Shown one piece after another: positions 46,590 through 54,810 of a stretch of DNA of 64,000 nucleotides (positions are counted from its first letter, which is position 1; each line of letters starts with the position of its first letter). The stretch covers positions 62,001 to 126,000 of the forward strand of contig NZ_BDFD01000004.1 in assembly GCF_001895085.1 (NCBI RefSeq), read 5' to 3'. The notes below the pieces were generated by a model. The model worked only from the letters and a program-made list of their open reading frames with translations, did not search any database and had not been told where the DNA came from. Position numbers and translations under genes: made by a program. The DNA is from Mariprofundus micogutta (GTDB taxonomy: Bacteria; Pseudomonadota; Zetaproteobacteria; Mariprofundales; Mariprofundaceae).

Positions 46590-47399
46590 TTATTTTCTGA
46601 ATAAGCGTGAGAAAAAACCTTTTGTAGATTTTTCTTCTTTAGGTGCTTTGATCAGGATGACGGAAATATTATCCGGGCCTCCTGCTTCATTTGCCAGACC
46701 AATCAGACGCTGATTTGCAGCGGGTAGATTGTCCCAATAATGCGTCAGTGTGGCATGAATAACTTCATCGGAAACTACGTCAGTGAGCCCATCTGAGCAC
46801 ATCAGATACAGGTCTCCTTCGAAAACCATATCTTCAACGATATCAGCTTCGACATTTGCCTCCACGCCGAGCGCGCGGGTGACCAGGTTTTTGATTGAAG
46901 AGTTGCGCGCATTTGCCGCGGTGAGTAGTCCGCGACGAACCTGTTCATGGATGAGTGAGTGATCTTCAGTGACATGCGTAAGGATATTGTCTCTGAGTCT
47001 GTACATGCGTGAGTCGCCAACGTGTGCTGCAGTGATGCGGTCACCATAAAAGGCTGCTGCGAGTACTGTGGTGCCCATGCCTGCACATTCTTGTTGTGTG
47101 CTGGCAGTGCTGAAAATGGAGTTGTTGGCTTGCAGGATAGCATCGCGCACCAGTACAGACTCTTCGGTGAATCCTGTATGTTCATTAATCTGGGCTGTGG
47201 GCATTTGCAGGATTTTTTTCTGCACTGTTGTTGTGATGATTTCAACAGCCATGCGGCTGGCAACTTCACCTGCATTATAGCCGCCCATGCCATCAGCCAG
47301 GACAGCCACGCCGTGAGTCAGGGAGACGCCAACATAATCTTCATTATGTTGGCGTTTTTTGCCGACATCTGTCATGGCATGCATTTCAAGCGGTATCAC
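46590..47399 (-). CDS. PP2C-family Ser/Thr protein phosphatase
   Basis: A 269-aa metal-dependent phosphatase (Stp1/PrpC type). Motifs are RQHNEDYVGV, VLADGMGGYNAGEVAS, HVGDSRMYRL, LMCSDGLTDVV and GGPDNISVILI, giving all the metal-binding aspartates. The catalytic core is followed by a basic tail ending FFSRLFRK. The start overlaps the stop of the upstream kinase gene by ATGA, so the two are translated together and most likely act as an opposing pair. Confidence 0.93.
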   Translation of the reverse strand: MIPLEMHAMTDVGKKRQHNEDYVGVSLTHGVAVLADGMGGYNAGEVASRMAVEIITTTVQKKILQMPTAQINEHTGFTEESVLVRDAILQANNSIFSTASTQQECAGMGTTVLAAAFYGDRITAAHVGDSRMYRLRDNILTHVTEDHSLIHEQVRRGLLTAANARNSSIKNLVTRALGVEANVEADIVEDMVFEGDLYLMCSDGLTDVVSDEVIHATLTHYWDNLPAANQRLIGLANEAGGPDNISVILIKAPKEEKSTKGFFSRLFRK

Positions 47400-49831
47400 T
47401 GACCCTTCTCCTGCTTGCCGATTTCACGCAGGCATTGCTGAATTCTTGCCAGGGTTTCGCTGGCAGTAGGGATGCGTAGATCCACCTTTTTGGACAGCAG
47501 TTGGTCAATCAATATGGCGACAGAGGCGGGTATCTCGGGTTTATGTTTCAGTACACTGATATGTGGCTCTTTGGCGATTTTATACATCAGTTTGCTGATT
47601 GACTCGGCACGGAAGGGACGCTCTCCGCAGGCCAGTTCGTAGAGCATGACGCCAAGGGAGAACAGGTCTGATCGGCCATCAAGTGTTTTGCCGGAAAGCT
47701 GTTCGGGAGACATATATGACGGCGTTCCGAGTACTACCCCTGCTTTGGTTTTGCTTGAATCATTGATATGCGCAATGCCGAAGTCTGTTACTTTTACGGT
47801 TTTGTTTTTCAGAATCATAATATTGGCCGGTTTAATATCGCGATGGATGACGCCGTGATCATGAGCGTATTGCAGAGCTTCGGCCACTTTGGCTGAAATT
47901 TTAAGTATGGTCACCAGAGGTAATAACTTCCCTTTCTTGGTGTAGGGTACAAGGTCAATGCCGTTGAGATATTCCATGGCAATATAAGCCAGGTCGTGCT
48001 CATCGCCGGCATCGAAGATCGTGACGATGTTGGGGTGGTTGAGCATGCCGGCTATTTCAGCTTCGTGGAAAAAGCGTTCCTTGATCTCTTCGAGTTCATC
48101 GGCTTCGAACTCCTGAGACAGGGCCATTGTTTTAATGGCCACCTGACGGTTGATTTTCGGATCACGCCCCAGATAAACCGTACCCATGGCACCTTTACCC
48201 AGTTCACTGACTATTTCATAGCGTCCCAGGGTGGGGCTTGTGCCACCGCTTTTCAGGATTGTAGATAAACCGATGCTTGAGTCGGCATTTGAAACGGTGT
48301 CTTTGGCGCTGTTGGCACTGATCAGGCGCGCTTGAATGTCTTTATAGGAGGCGTTGAACTTGCTGATATGCTGATACACATTGACTGCTTCGCCATACTG
48401 ACGCTTGCGTTCAAAAGCCAGAGCCAGGTCGTATAGCACGGGTAACATGGATTCATCCAATGGGCAGATAAGAAACTTTTCGAAAGCCTTCTCCAACATG
48501 TTCTGACTCTGAAATGAGAGGCCAAGCATTTTATTGGTTTCATCAGGGTTGGATTCAAAGCTGTGGTGATGATCTTTGATCGTCAGATACTGTTTTAACG
48601 CGTATGCCATATGACCGAAGCTGAGTAGCAGGGCTGCAGTGACGGTCTGAATCCATATCAGCTGACTGGTTAGCAGGAACAAGCCTGCTGCCATGATGAG
48701 TATGAACAGCACTATCAATAGAGTAATGGCTGCTCTTATGGGGATTCGAGGTAGAATAAAGGTCATATAGAAAGCGACAAGTAAGAGCAATAGTAATTCA
48801 CCCAGCGTAGCCCATGCGGGACGTTTGACGAATTCTTCGTTAAGAATACTTTCCAGCACATGGGCACTGAATTCACTACGGGATACACCACTTTTCAAAG
48901 GCGTAGAGAATCTGTTACCAGACTCCTGACCTGAGTTTATGAGTACGATTTTGTTTTTGAAAAGATGGTCGGATATTTTTCCGCTGAGTAGATCCTGCAG
49001 CGTATATGTGGGAAAAGAATTATCGATGCCTGAGTAAAATGGCGGAAAAATTCGCGCACGCGTATCAATAATAATATTTGCCGCGCCAAGTTCAATATCT
49101 ACCCCGAGATTGATTCGAAGATCGTCTAATGGAATATTCTGCACCTTGGCAGCCAGGGCCAGTGACATGGATGGGAAATACTGGCCCGCATACTCAATGA
49201 TGAGTGGTTCGCTTCTGACTATGCCATCAGGGTCATCCACAATGGTCATGTGGCCCAGTCCAGCTGCTGCTTCAGTTAGTTCGCGATAAGGATAACGCAG
49301 GTTCATGGCCGGTAGTGGCGTGGCATTTACATCAAGTAGATTGATCTGCTTGAGGGTGGCCCGTCTGACGTAGTTGGGTAGTGCGATACTGCTTGAGTTA
49401 CTGCTGCTGCCTGAATCAAAGAACATCGGCATCAGTGTGTTGCCTGAGAGCTTGACAGCCCTGCTCAGTCTGTTGGGCTGATTCGTCCCATTCGCATCAG
49501 GTTCACTGAACAGGGTATCTATGGCAATAAAACGTGCTCCGGCGTCGGATAGCTTTTGAACTGATTCGGCAATGAGAGACTGTAGTTGATTCTGATCTTT
49601 TGCGATTGCATTGAGCAAAACAATATTGCCGCCGGGGGGGTGAGAGTTGGTCTGAATGGCCAGGTCGTAAGCATTCAGTTCCATTTTTCTTAGTAATGAA
49701 AAGTCGCTGGTATATGCTGCAATAAACAACACGGAAATAATGACGCTTATAAACCAGTCTGATTTCCAGATCGCGCCATAATTCAATGGATAATCCCCTC
49801 CGTTTTGATGATTATACCTGTGCTCAGACAA
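47396..49831 (-). CDS. CHASE2-TPR-Ser/Thr protein kinase, membrane-bound sensor
   Basis: An 811-aa receptor-like kinase. A first span (about residues 27-45) is followed by a CHASE2-type extracytoplasmic sensor (about 45-330, with ARFIAIDTLFSEPD and FKNKIVLINSG). Three spans (about 340-415) come next, then a short TPR-like region (LGLSFQSQNMLEKAFEKFL and AVNVYQHISKF). The Hanks kinase domain (about 535-800) has ELGKGAMGTVYLG, VAIKTM, VIHRDIKPANIM, VTDFGIAH and TPSYMSPEQL, so all catalytic residues are present. It is paired with the PP2C gene and divergent from the tRNA-Asn and sfz-like operon. Ligand and substrates are unknown. Confidence 0.92.
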   Translation of the reverse strand: MSEHRYNHQNGGDYPLNYGAIWKSDWFISVIISVLFIAAYTSDFSLLRKMELNAYDLAIQTNSHPPGGNIVLLNAIAKDQNQLQSLIAESVQKLSDAGARFIAIDTLFSEPDANGTNQPNRLSRAVKLSGNTLMPMFFDSGSSSNSSSIALPNYVRRATLKQINLLDVNATPLPAMNLRYPYRELTEAAAGLGHMTIVDDPDGIVRSEPLIIEYAGQYFPSMSLALAAKVQNIPLDDLRINLGVDIELGAANIIIDTRARIFPPFYSGIDNSFPTYTLQDLLSGKISDHLFKNKIVLINSGQESGNRFSTPLKSGVSRSEFSAHVLESILNEEFVKRPAWATLGELLLLLLVAFYMTFILPRIPIRAAITLLIVLFILIMAAGLFLLTSQLIWIQTVTAALLLSFGHMAYALKQYLTIKDHHHSFESNPDETNKMLGLSFQSQNMLEKAFEKFLICPLDESMLPVLYDLALAFERKRQYGEAVNVYQHISKFNASYKDIQARLISANSAKDTVSNADSSIGLSTILKSGGTSPTLGRYEIVSELGKGAMGTVYLGRDPKINRQVAIKTMALSQEFEADELEEIKERFFHEAEIAGMLNHPNIVTIFDAGDEHDLAYIAMEYLNGIDLVPYTKKGKLLPLVTILKISAKVAEALQYAHDHGVIHRDIKPANIMILKNKTVKVTDFGIAHINDSSKTKAGVVLGTPSYMSPEQLSGKTLDGRSDLFSLGVMLYELACGERPFRAESISKLMYKIAKEPHISVLKHKPEIPASVAILIDQLLSKKVDLRIPTASETLARIQQCLREIGKQEKGQ

Positions 49832-49949
49832 TCAGCTATATTGTCAATATTGTCCTGACGGCGCAATAGGCTCCGGTCAATAAACTGGGGATGAGCGGGT
49901 GTGGCTATTTGAAAATCACGCCGATGAAAAAAAAGTGCACTGAGACGTA

Positions 49950-49978
49950 TTGACAGGGCCATTGCTGCTCCGTACGGT
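49950..49978 (+). promoter_or_regulatory. sigma70 promoter for tRNA-Asn
   Basis: TTGACA (49950-49955), a 17-bp spacer and TACGGT (49973-49978) lie directly before the tRNA, with a G+C-rich discriminator (TCGCCGCGC), as expected for growth-rate-controlled stable RNA promoters. The -35 hexamer is a perfect match. Confidence 0.65.
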
Positions 49979-49991
49979 TCGCCGCGCTTAA

Positions 49992-50067
49992 TCCCCGATA
50001 GTTCAGTTGGTAGAACGGTGGACTGTTAATCCATATGTCGCAGGTTCGAGTCCTGCTCGGGGAGCCA
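49992..50067 (+). tRNA. tRNA-Asn (anticodon GTT)
   Basis: A 76-nt cloverleaf: acceptor TCCCCGA pairs with TCGGGGA, followed by the discriminator G and an encoded CCA. The D arm is GTTCAGTTGGTAGAAC. The anticodon loop reads CTGTTAA with anticodon GTT. The T arm contains GGTTCGAGTCC. It closely resembles E. coli tRNA-Asn. It sits alone between the kinase gene and the sfz-like operon, with its own promoter and terminator. Confidence 0.97.
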
Positions 50068-50072
50068 TATAT

Positions 50073-50105
50073 AAAAAGGGTCGGTTTTTACCGGCCCTTT
50101 TTTTG
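50073..50105 (+). terminator. rho-independent terminator after tRNA-Asn
   Basis: GGGTCGGT and ACCGGCCC form an eight-pair stem (one wobble) with a TTTT loop, flanked by AAAAA upstream and TTTTTTT downstream (50073-50105). It works in principle in both directions and separates the tRNA from the operon that follows. The remaining 179 bp to the next start hold no further gene that I can support. Confidence 0.9.
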
Positions 50106-50284
50106 TACCCTGCTTGGGGGCAGACATAAAATAAATATGTCAGTCTATATGGTTCTCGCCTTTATGGGCGATATTGCTAAACAAACCATACAGTTCAGTA
50201 TGTTGATTAACAAAATTTAATACGTTATTGTCCGAAATTGTATCTATTTGATTCACTGTGACAGGGAAGTGGCTGGGGTGTACG

Positions 50285-52717
50285 ATGAATATTTATTTTT
50301 CAATAAATAAAATAAAACCGATGCTTGCAGCAATGCTGCTGCTTGCTGTGTGCAATGTGCCTGTTGCACAGGCGGAGATTGGTGACCGCTTGAAGGTAAC
50401 GCCTTCAAAAGCGTCATTATATGCCGGACCATCAACAACTGCTTCGCGCCTGGTCAGTTTGCGTGGTGGCGATCAGATGGTCGAGATGGAGCGTCAGGGC
50501 TCATGGGTCTTTGTGGCAGTGAAAAGCACTGGTGCACAAGGCTGGATTCGTTCCTCGCAGGTACATAAGGCAACTGCGAAGCGGGTGGTCAGGAAAGCAT
50601 CCAGACGTTCTTCCGCCAGGTCTTCTGCCAAGACGGTTGCTGTCGCAGTCAATGAACCTGATATCATGTCTACCTCCAGGCAGGTTTCCCTGCTCGATAA
50701 AGGCTTTAAAAATGGCGTGATGTTTGAAGGCACAGCAGGCACGCATGAGCATTCATTTTTCTTCGATTCGCCACTGGATAGCAGGATTGTAAATGGCAGA
50801 TTCAGGCTTCTGTATCGTGCCTCTCCAGACATTCACAAGCAGGCCAATGTTCGCGTTTCTGTAAATGGCAAACCATACAAACAGGTGGGGCTCTCCGGCG
50901 ATGGCGGTTTGCATGAGCTTGATATTATGCTGCCGGCATCTGCGTTCCGTGGTGAGCATGCGAAGGTTACAGTTCGTAGCACGCTGCTTGTGACAGAGGA
51001 TCGCTGTTTTGATGACCGCATCAATGGTGCGTTCCTGCATATTCTACCTGAATCATCTCTGACCATCGCTTACCAGTCGGTTGAGCGTTCGATCCGTGAT
51101 GCGTGGCGTATGCTGCCGCAAAAAGTGTCGATCAGTATTTCTGAAGGTAACCTGAGCCAGGGTCAGTTTGCATCAACACTTGGTTTGATGGCGCTGTTGG
51201 TTGAGAGTGGTAAAGAGGTTTCTATTAAGCGTCTGCCTGAAATAGGTGATATCGTTGTCGCTCCGAAGACCGAGTTGGAAAGACTTATTGACCTGAAGCG
51301 CTTGACTGTGGGTAAAGGCGGAACAGTTGCAAGTATGGGGCGGGCGCTTGATCACGTCAGTAATCTTGCGCTGATCAGGCTGCAGAACAGGTCTGCCATT
51401 GTTGTGACTGACCCTTACGATGTTCAGCCTATGTATCTGTTGAGTAATGAGTGGAAACTACTCAGTGCGGGCCAGCAATATCGTGTGTATAGACCCGATG
51501 ATCTGCGTATCAAGCTGGGTCTTCTCGGTACAGAGGGCGATGCCGGTTATTACTCCTTGCCACTGACCAAGCTGGGGTTTGAACCCGGCGTTAAATACAT
51601 TACCCGTGAAGCAAGCTGGCAGATGGTTATTGCTCCATTTACACTGCCAGTGGGTACCAGACCTGACTTTCTGAGTCTTAATATCATTGCGCCGGTGCGT
51701 TGGGAAAATGACCCGACTTACGAAATGTACGTATTCCTGAATGACGTTATGATTAAGTCAGCACGATTGGAAAACAACGGTTTGATGCAGAACTTTACAG
51801 TCAATCTGCCCTCAGAATATCAGAAACAATACAATGATATTCGAGTTGTTGTGCAGCATGATGTGGAGCAGGGTGATTGCCGTGGTGTAATGCCTCACGA
51901 TTACATTCAGATTACCCCGGACAGTGCCCTAGTGGTGAAAAAGAACGAAGATGCAGCACCTGCTAAGTTCTCTGATCTGACCAACTATTTCTCGCAGGGT
52001 TTCGATACATATCTTGAAACCTCATACCTGCAGAATCCGGAGCGTGCGTTGCACCTGTTGGCACGTCTGTCTGCCGACTTCCCGTTGCTGATTGATCACA
52101 CCAGACTTACCTTTGCGGGTCCCGGCGATGTGCTCAGCCCGGGCAATCCATTTGTAGCTGTGGGTAATTTCGCTCTTGCAGATGATATGGAGGCGCCGGT
52201 TCGTTTTGATAAGGGTCGAGTGAAAATTCTTTCGCCCAATGGTGAAACCTATTTTGATGTCAGCGAACTTTCCAAGATTACGGTTGCAGAAATTGTTAAG
52301 GCTCCGGCAGCGTATGGACTTTGGGTAAATCCATCCAGTGCATCTGATATCGCTGTTATGGATAGGCTGGATCTGACCGAAGATGATGTGGCTTTTATTG
52401 ACTCTATGGGCGTGATCAAAACCCTGAATAGCAGGGAGCCATCTCTGGCGCAGGTATATTATCCTGACGTGGAAGACTGGTTCGATGTGTTGGGTAAGTA
52501 CCGCTTCTGGCTGATGGTATTGTTGTGGTTCCTGCTGACTATGGTTGTGGTATACCTCTATCGTATGTCCAGAGCTAACAAGGTTGCCCGTGAAGAAGAC
52601 GATGCGCTCTATCAGGCTGAGGAAGAGCGTATGCAGGGTGGCGCTGCCGCGTATATGCATGAGGATCATACCGTTCATCCGGGTGATTCACTGGATCATC
52701 TTGATGAGAAAAGGTAG
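50285..52717 (+). CDS. sfz1: SH3-BcsB-like periplasmic polysaccharide synthase subunit (sfz1-like)
   Basis: An 810-aa exported protein. A signal peptide (cleavage near AQA, residue 30) is followed by a bacterial SH3 domain (about 31-95; GDRLKVTPSKASLYAGPS then GSWVFVAVKSTGAQGWIRSSQ). A basic Ser/Arg linker comes next, then a BcsB-like region (about 130-730) with the jelly-roll/flavodoxin-like pattern (FFFDSPLDSRIVNGRFRLLY, AFRGEHAKVTVRSTLLV). A single C-terminal span (about 741-762) and a charged tail complete it. BcsB guides nascent glucan through the periplasm, but an SH3 domain is not part of standard BcsB. ATG at 50285 preferred to the GTG at 50258. First gene of the operon; the sfz name rests on my memory of the published cluster. 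Confidence 0.85.
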   Translation: MNIYFSINKIKPMLAAMLLLAVCNVPVAQAEIGDRLKVTPSKASLYAGPSTTASRLVSLRGGDQMVEMERQGSWVFVAVKSTGAQGWIRSSQVHKATAKRVVRKASRRSSARSSAKTVAVAVNEPDIMSTSRQVSLLDKGFKNGVMFEGTAGTHEHSFFFDSPLDSRIVNGRFRLLYRASPDIHKQANVRVSVNGKPYKQVGLSGDGGLHELDIMLPASAFRGEHAKVTVRSTLLVTEDRCFDDRINGAFLHILPESSLTIAYQSVERSIRDAWRMLPQKVSISISEGNLSQGQFASTLGLMALLVESGKEVSIKRLPEIGDIVVAPKTELERLIDLKRLTVGKGGTVASMGRALDHVSNLALIRLQNRSAIVVTDPYDVQPMYLLSNEWKLLSAGQQYRVYRPDDLRIKLGLLGTEGDAGYYSLPLTKLGFEPGVKYITREASWQMVIAPFTLPVGTRPDFLSLNIIAPVRWENDPTYEMYVFLNDVMIKSARLENNGLMQNFTVNLPSEYQKQYNDIRVVVQHDVEQGDCRGVMPHDYIQITPDSALVVKKNEDAAPAKFSDLTNYFSQGFDTYLETSYLQNPERALHLLARLSADFPLLIDHTRLTFAGPGDVLSPGNPFVAVGNFALADDMEAPVRFDKGRVKILSPNGETYFDVSELSKITVAEIVKAPAAYGLWVNPSSASDIAVMDRLDLTEDDVAFIDSMGVIKTLNSREPSLAQVYYPDVEDWFDVLGKYRFWLMVLLWFLLTMVVVYLYRMSRANKVAREEDDALYQAEEERMQGGAAAYMHEDHTVHPGDSLDHLDEKR

Positions 52718-52725
52718 TAGCGGCT

Positions 52726-54810
52726 ATGGGCCAGTCCGGAGGTGGGGCTAAGCCTCGAATTGGTGAATTGCTGGTGAGCGCGGAGCTCATCAGCAACGAC
52801 CAATTAGAGCAGGCGCTTCTTCATCAGAAAACAGCGGGTGGAAGGTTAGGCGATATTATCCTGGCGAACCGCTGGGTGACTGCTGTTGACTTTTACAGTG
52901 TTCTTACTGATCAGTTCCGTAAGGGTCGAATTGGCGATCTGCTGGTTGAACGGGAACTGATCAGCGAAAGGCAGTTGCTCGAAGCGATTGAAACCCAGAA
53001 ACACTGGGGGACCCGGCTTGGTGATATTATTCTGGCCAGAGGTTGGGTGAAACCCTATCTGATGGGAGAGGCACTGGCAGAGCATTTTGATAAACCAAAT
53101 GTTGATCTGCTGAAAGACCGACTCGATGAGTCACTGCTTAATCGTAATGATCTATCCACCTATTCCGAGAACCTGTTTGTGCCGTGGCGCCGCGAAGGCG
53201 GTCTGCTTAAGGTGGCTGTGGCGGATGTGAATCCGAAGCTGCTTGAAATGGTGGACGAGATAGTAGATGAACCCTTTGATTTTGTTATTACATCAAAGTT
53301 CGACATTATCTGGGTCTTACAGGAAATCGGTAACCAGTTCTATACTGAAAAAGCGGTACATGAACTGGCAAACAGTAAACCTGAATTTTCAGCTTCTGAA
53401 GTGTTTACGGTTAAACAGCTTATTTTTCTATTTATCTCGATGACCCTGAGTGTTATTGCCATATCGTACTGGCCTGTGAATTCGCTTGTGATTATCAATG
53501 TGATTATTTCAGTGTTTCTGCTGCTCAATTTTGGTTTGCGCATTGTGCTGACGTGGGTGGGTGGAGACAAACACTTCGATAATCTGGTGACAGATGAGGA
53601 AGTTGTGGCAGTTGATGAAAGCACATTGCCTGTCTATTCAGTTTTGTTGCCGATGTATCATGAATCGGCAACCCTGCCTAATATTGCTCAGGCACTACGT
53701 TCGCTTGACTACCCACTCTCCAAACTCGATATCAAGCTGATTCTCGAGCACGATGATGATGAAACGATTGAGACAGCAAAAGAGCTGGGCTTAGAGGGTA
53801 TTTTTGAGATTATCCGGGTACCTGATTCACTACCCAAAACCAAACCCAAGGCATGTAACTACGCACTTCATTTTTGCCGCGGTGAGTTGGCAACTATTTA
53901 CGATGGTGAAGATGCACCTGAGCCTGATCAGCTCAAAAAAGCTGTAATTGCATTCCAAAAAGCACCTCAGAATACGGCAGTTATTCAGGCCAGATTGAAC
54001 TATTTCAATGTTGCAGAGAACTGGCTTACCCGTATGTTCACCATGGAGTACTCGCTCTGGTTTGACTTTTACCTGCCAGCTTTGGACGCCTTACGTATTC
54101 CTATTCCATTAGGTGGGACTTCCAATCACTTTAGAATGAATGTGTTGCGGGAAATGGAGGGCTGGGATCCTTATAATGTCACAGAGGATTGTGACCTTGG
54201 TGTGCGTCTGACTCAGGCCGGTTATCGTGTGGGTGTATTAAACTCGACAACATTTGAAGAGGCGAACAATTCGATTCCGAACTGGATTCGTCAGCGCTCC
54301 CGCTGGTTGAAGGGATATATGCAGAGCTACCTTGTTCATATGCGTAGTCCAATTCTGCTGTATAGAAAACTGGGCCACGTCGGTTTTTGGGGCTTTCAGT
54401 TTTTCATTGGCGGCACGATTGTCAGTGCCTTGCTTACACCGGTTATGTTCCTGATGTATATCCTTTGGCTGGCTACCAGCACGACAGCCTTTGATCCCTA
54501 TTTTCCGCCGATCGTATTGTATATCACGCTGTTTAATCTGCTGATTGCCAATGGTTTCCTGATTTATCTATTTATGCTTAGTGGCTTCAAGCGCAGGTAT
54601 TTTTCACTGATCCCATGGGCATTGACGGTACCAATGTATTGGCTGTTACAGTCATGGGCTGGTTACAAAGGTTTCTGGCAGCTGATTCATAATCCGTTTT
54701 ACTGGGAGAAAACCCATCACGGATTGACCACGTTTGAGGTAACACACGATATCGATGCCAGTAAAACCCCGGTTCGAACGCCTGCGCCGTCACGCGCTGG
54801 AGCGAAATAG
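52726..54810 (+). CDS. sfz2: processive GT2 glycosyltransferase with tandem MshEN domains (sfz2-like, XagB/BcsA type)
   Basis: A 694-aa inner-membrane synthase. Residues 11-63 and 68-120 are two MshEN modules: each has a 24-residue RxGxxL...Q motif, a 5-residue linker (KTAGG, KHWGT) and a second 24-residue motif, the layout known for the c-di-GMP-binding MshEN domain. Two spans follow (about 224-285). The GT2 catalytic core has the acidic cluster LILEHDDDE, DGEDAPEPD (about 391), VTEDCDLG (about 485) and RQRSRW (QxxRW, about 523), then more spans. There is no C-terminal PilZ domain as in BcsA; it ends after NPFYWEKTHHGL. Starts eight bases after sfz1. Confidence 0.88.
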   Translation: MGQSGGGAKPRIGELLVSAELISNDQLEQALLHQKTAGGRLGDIILANRWVTAVDFYSVLTDQFRKGRIGDLLVERELISERQLLEAIETQKHWGTRLGDIILARGWVKPYLMGEALAEHFDKPNVDLLKDRLDESLLNRNDLSTYSENLFVPWRREGGLLKVAVADVNPKLLEMVDEIVDEPFDFVITSKFDIIWVLQEIGNQFYTEKAVHELANSKPEFSASEVFTVKQLIFLFISMTLSVIAISYWPVNSLVIINVIISVFLLLNFGLRIVLTWVGGDKHFDNLVTDEEVVAVDESTLPVYSVLLPMYHESATLPNIAQALRSLDYPLSKLDIKLILEHDDDETIETAKELGLEGIFEIIRVPDSLPKTKPKACNYALHFCRGELATIYDGEDAPEPDQLKKAVIAFQKAPQNTAVIQARLNYFNVAENWLTRMFTMEYSLWFDFYLPALDALRIPIPLGGTSNHFRMNVLREMEGWDPYNVTEDCDLGVRLTQAGYRVGVLNSTTFEEANNSIPNWIRQRSRWLKGYMQSYLVHMRSPILLYRKLGHVGFWGFQFFIGGTIVSALLTPVMFLMYILWLATSTTAFDPYFPPIVLYITLFNLLIANGFLIYLFMLSGFKRRYFSLIPWALTVPMYWLLQSWAGYKGFWQLIHNPFYWEKTHHGLTTFEVTHDIDASKTPVRTPAPSRAGAK

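Noticed and set aside
50137-50220. A 27-codon ATG frame and a TCGCC/GGCGA stem in the leader before the sfz-like operon, considered as leader peptide or c-di-GMP riboswitch.
   Set aside because: The stem is only five pairs, and none of the conserved c-di-GMP riboswitch core is visible; the peptide lacks any supporting signal.
50285-54810. Calling the operon a cellulose (bcs) operon.
   Set aside because: There is no PilZ domain, no BcsC-type exporter and no GH8 hydrolase, while MshEN, SH3, GH113-like and CotH parts are present.
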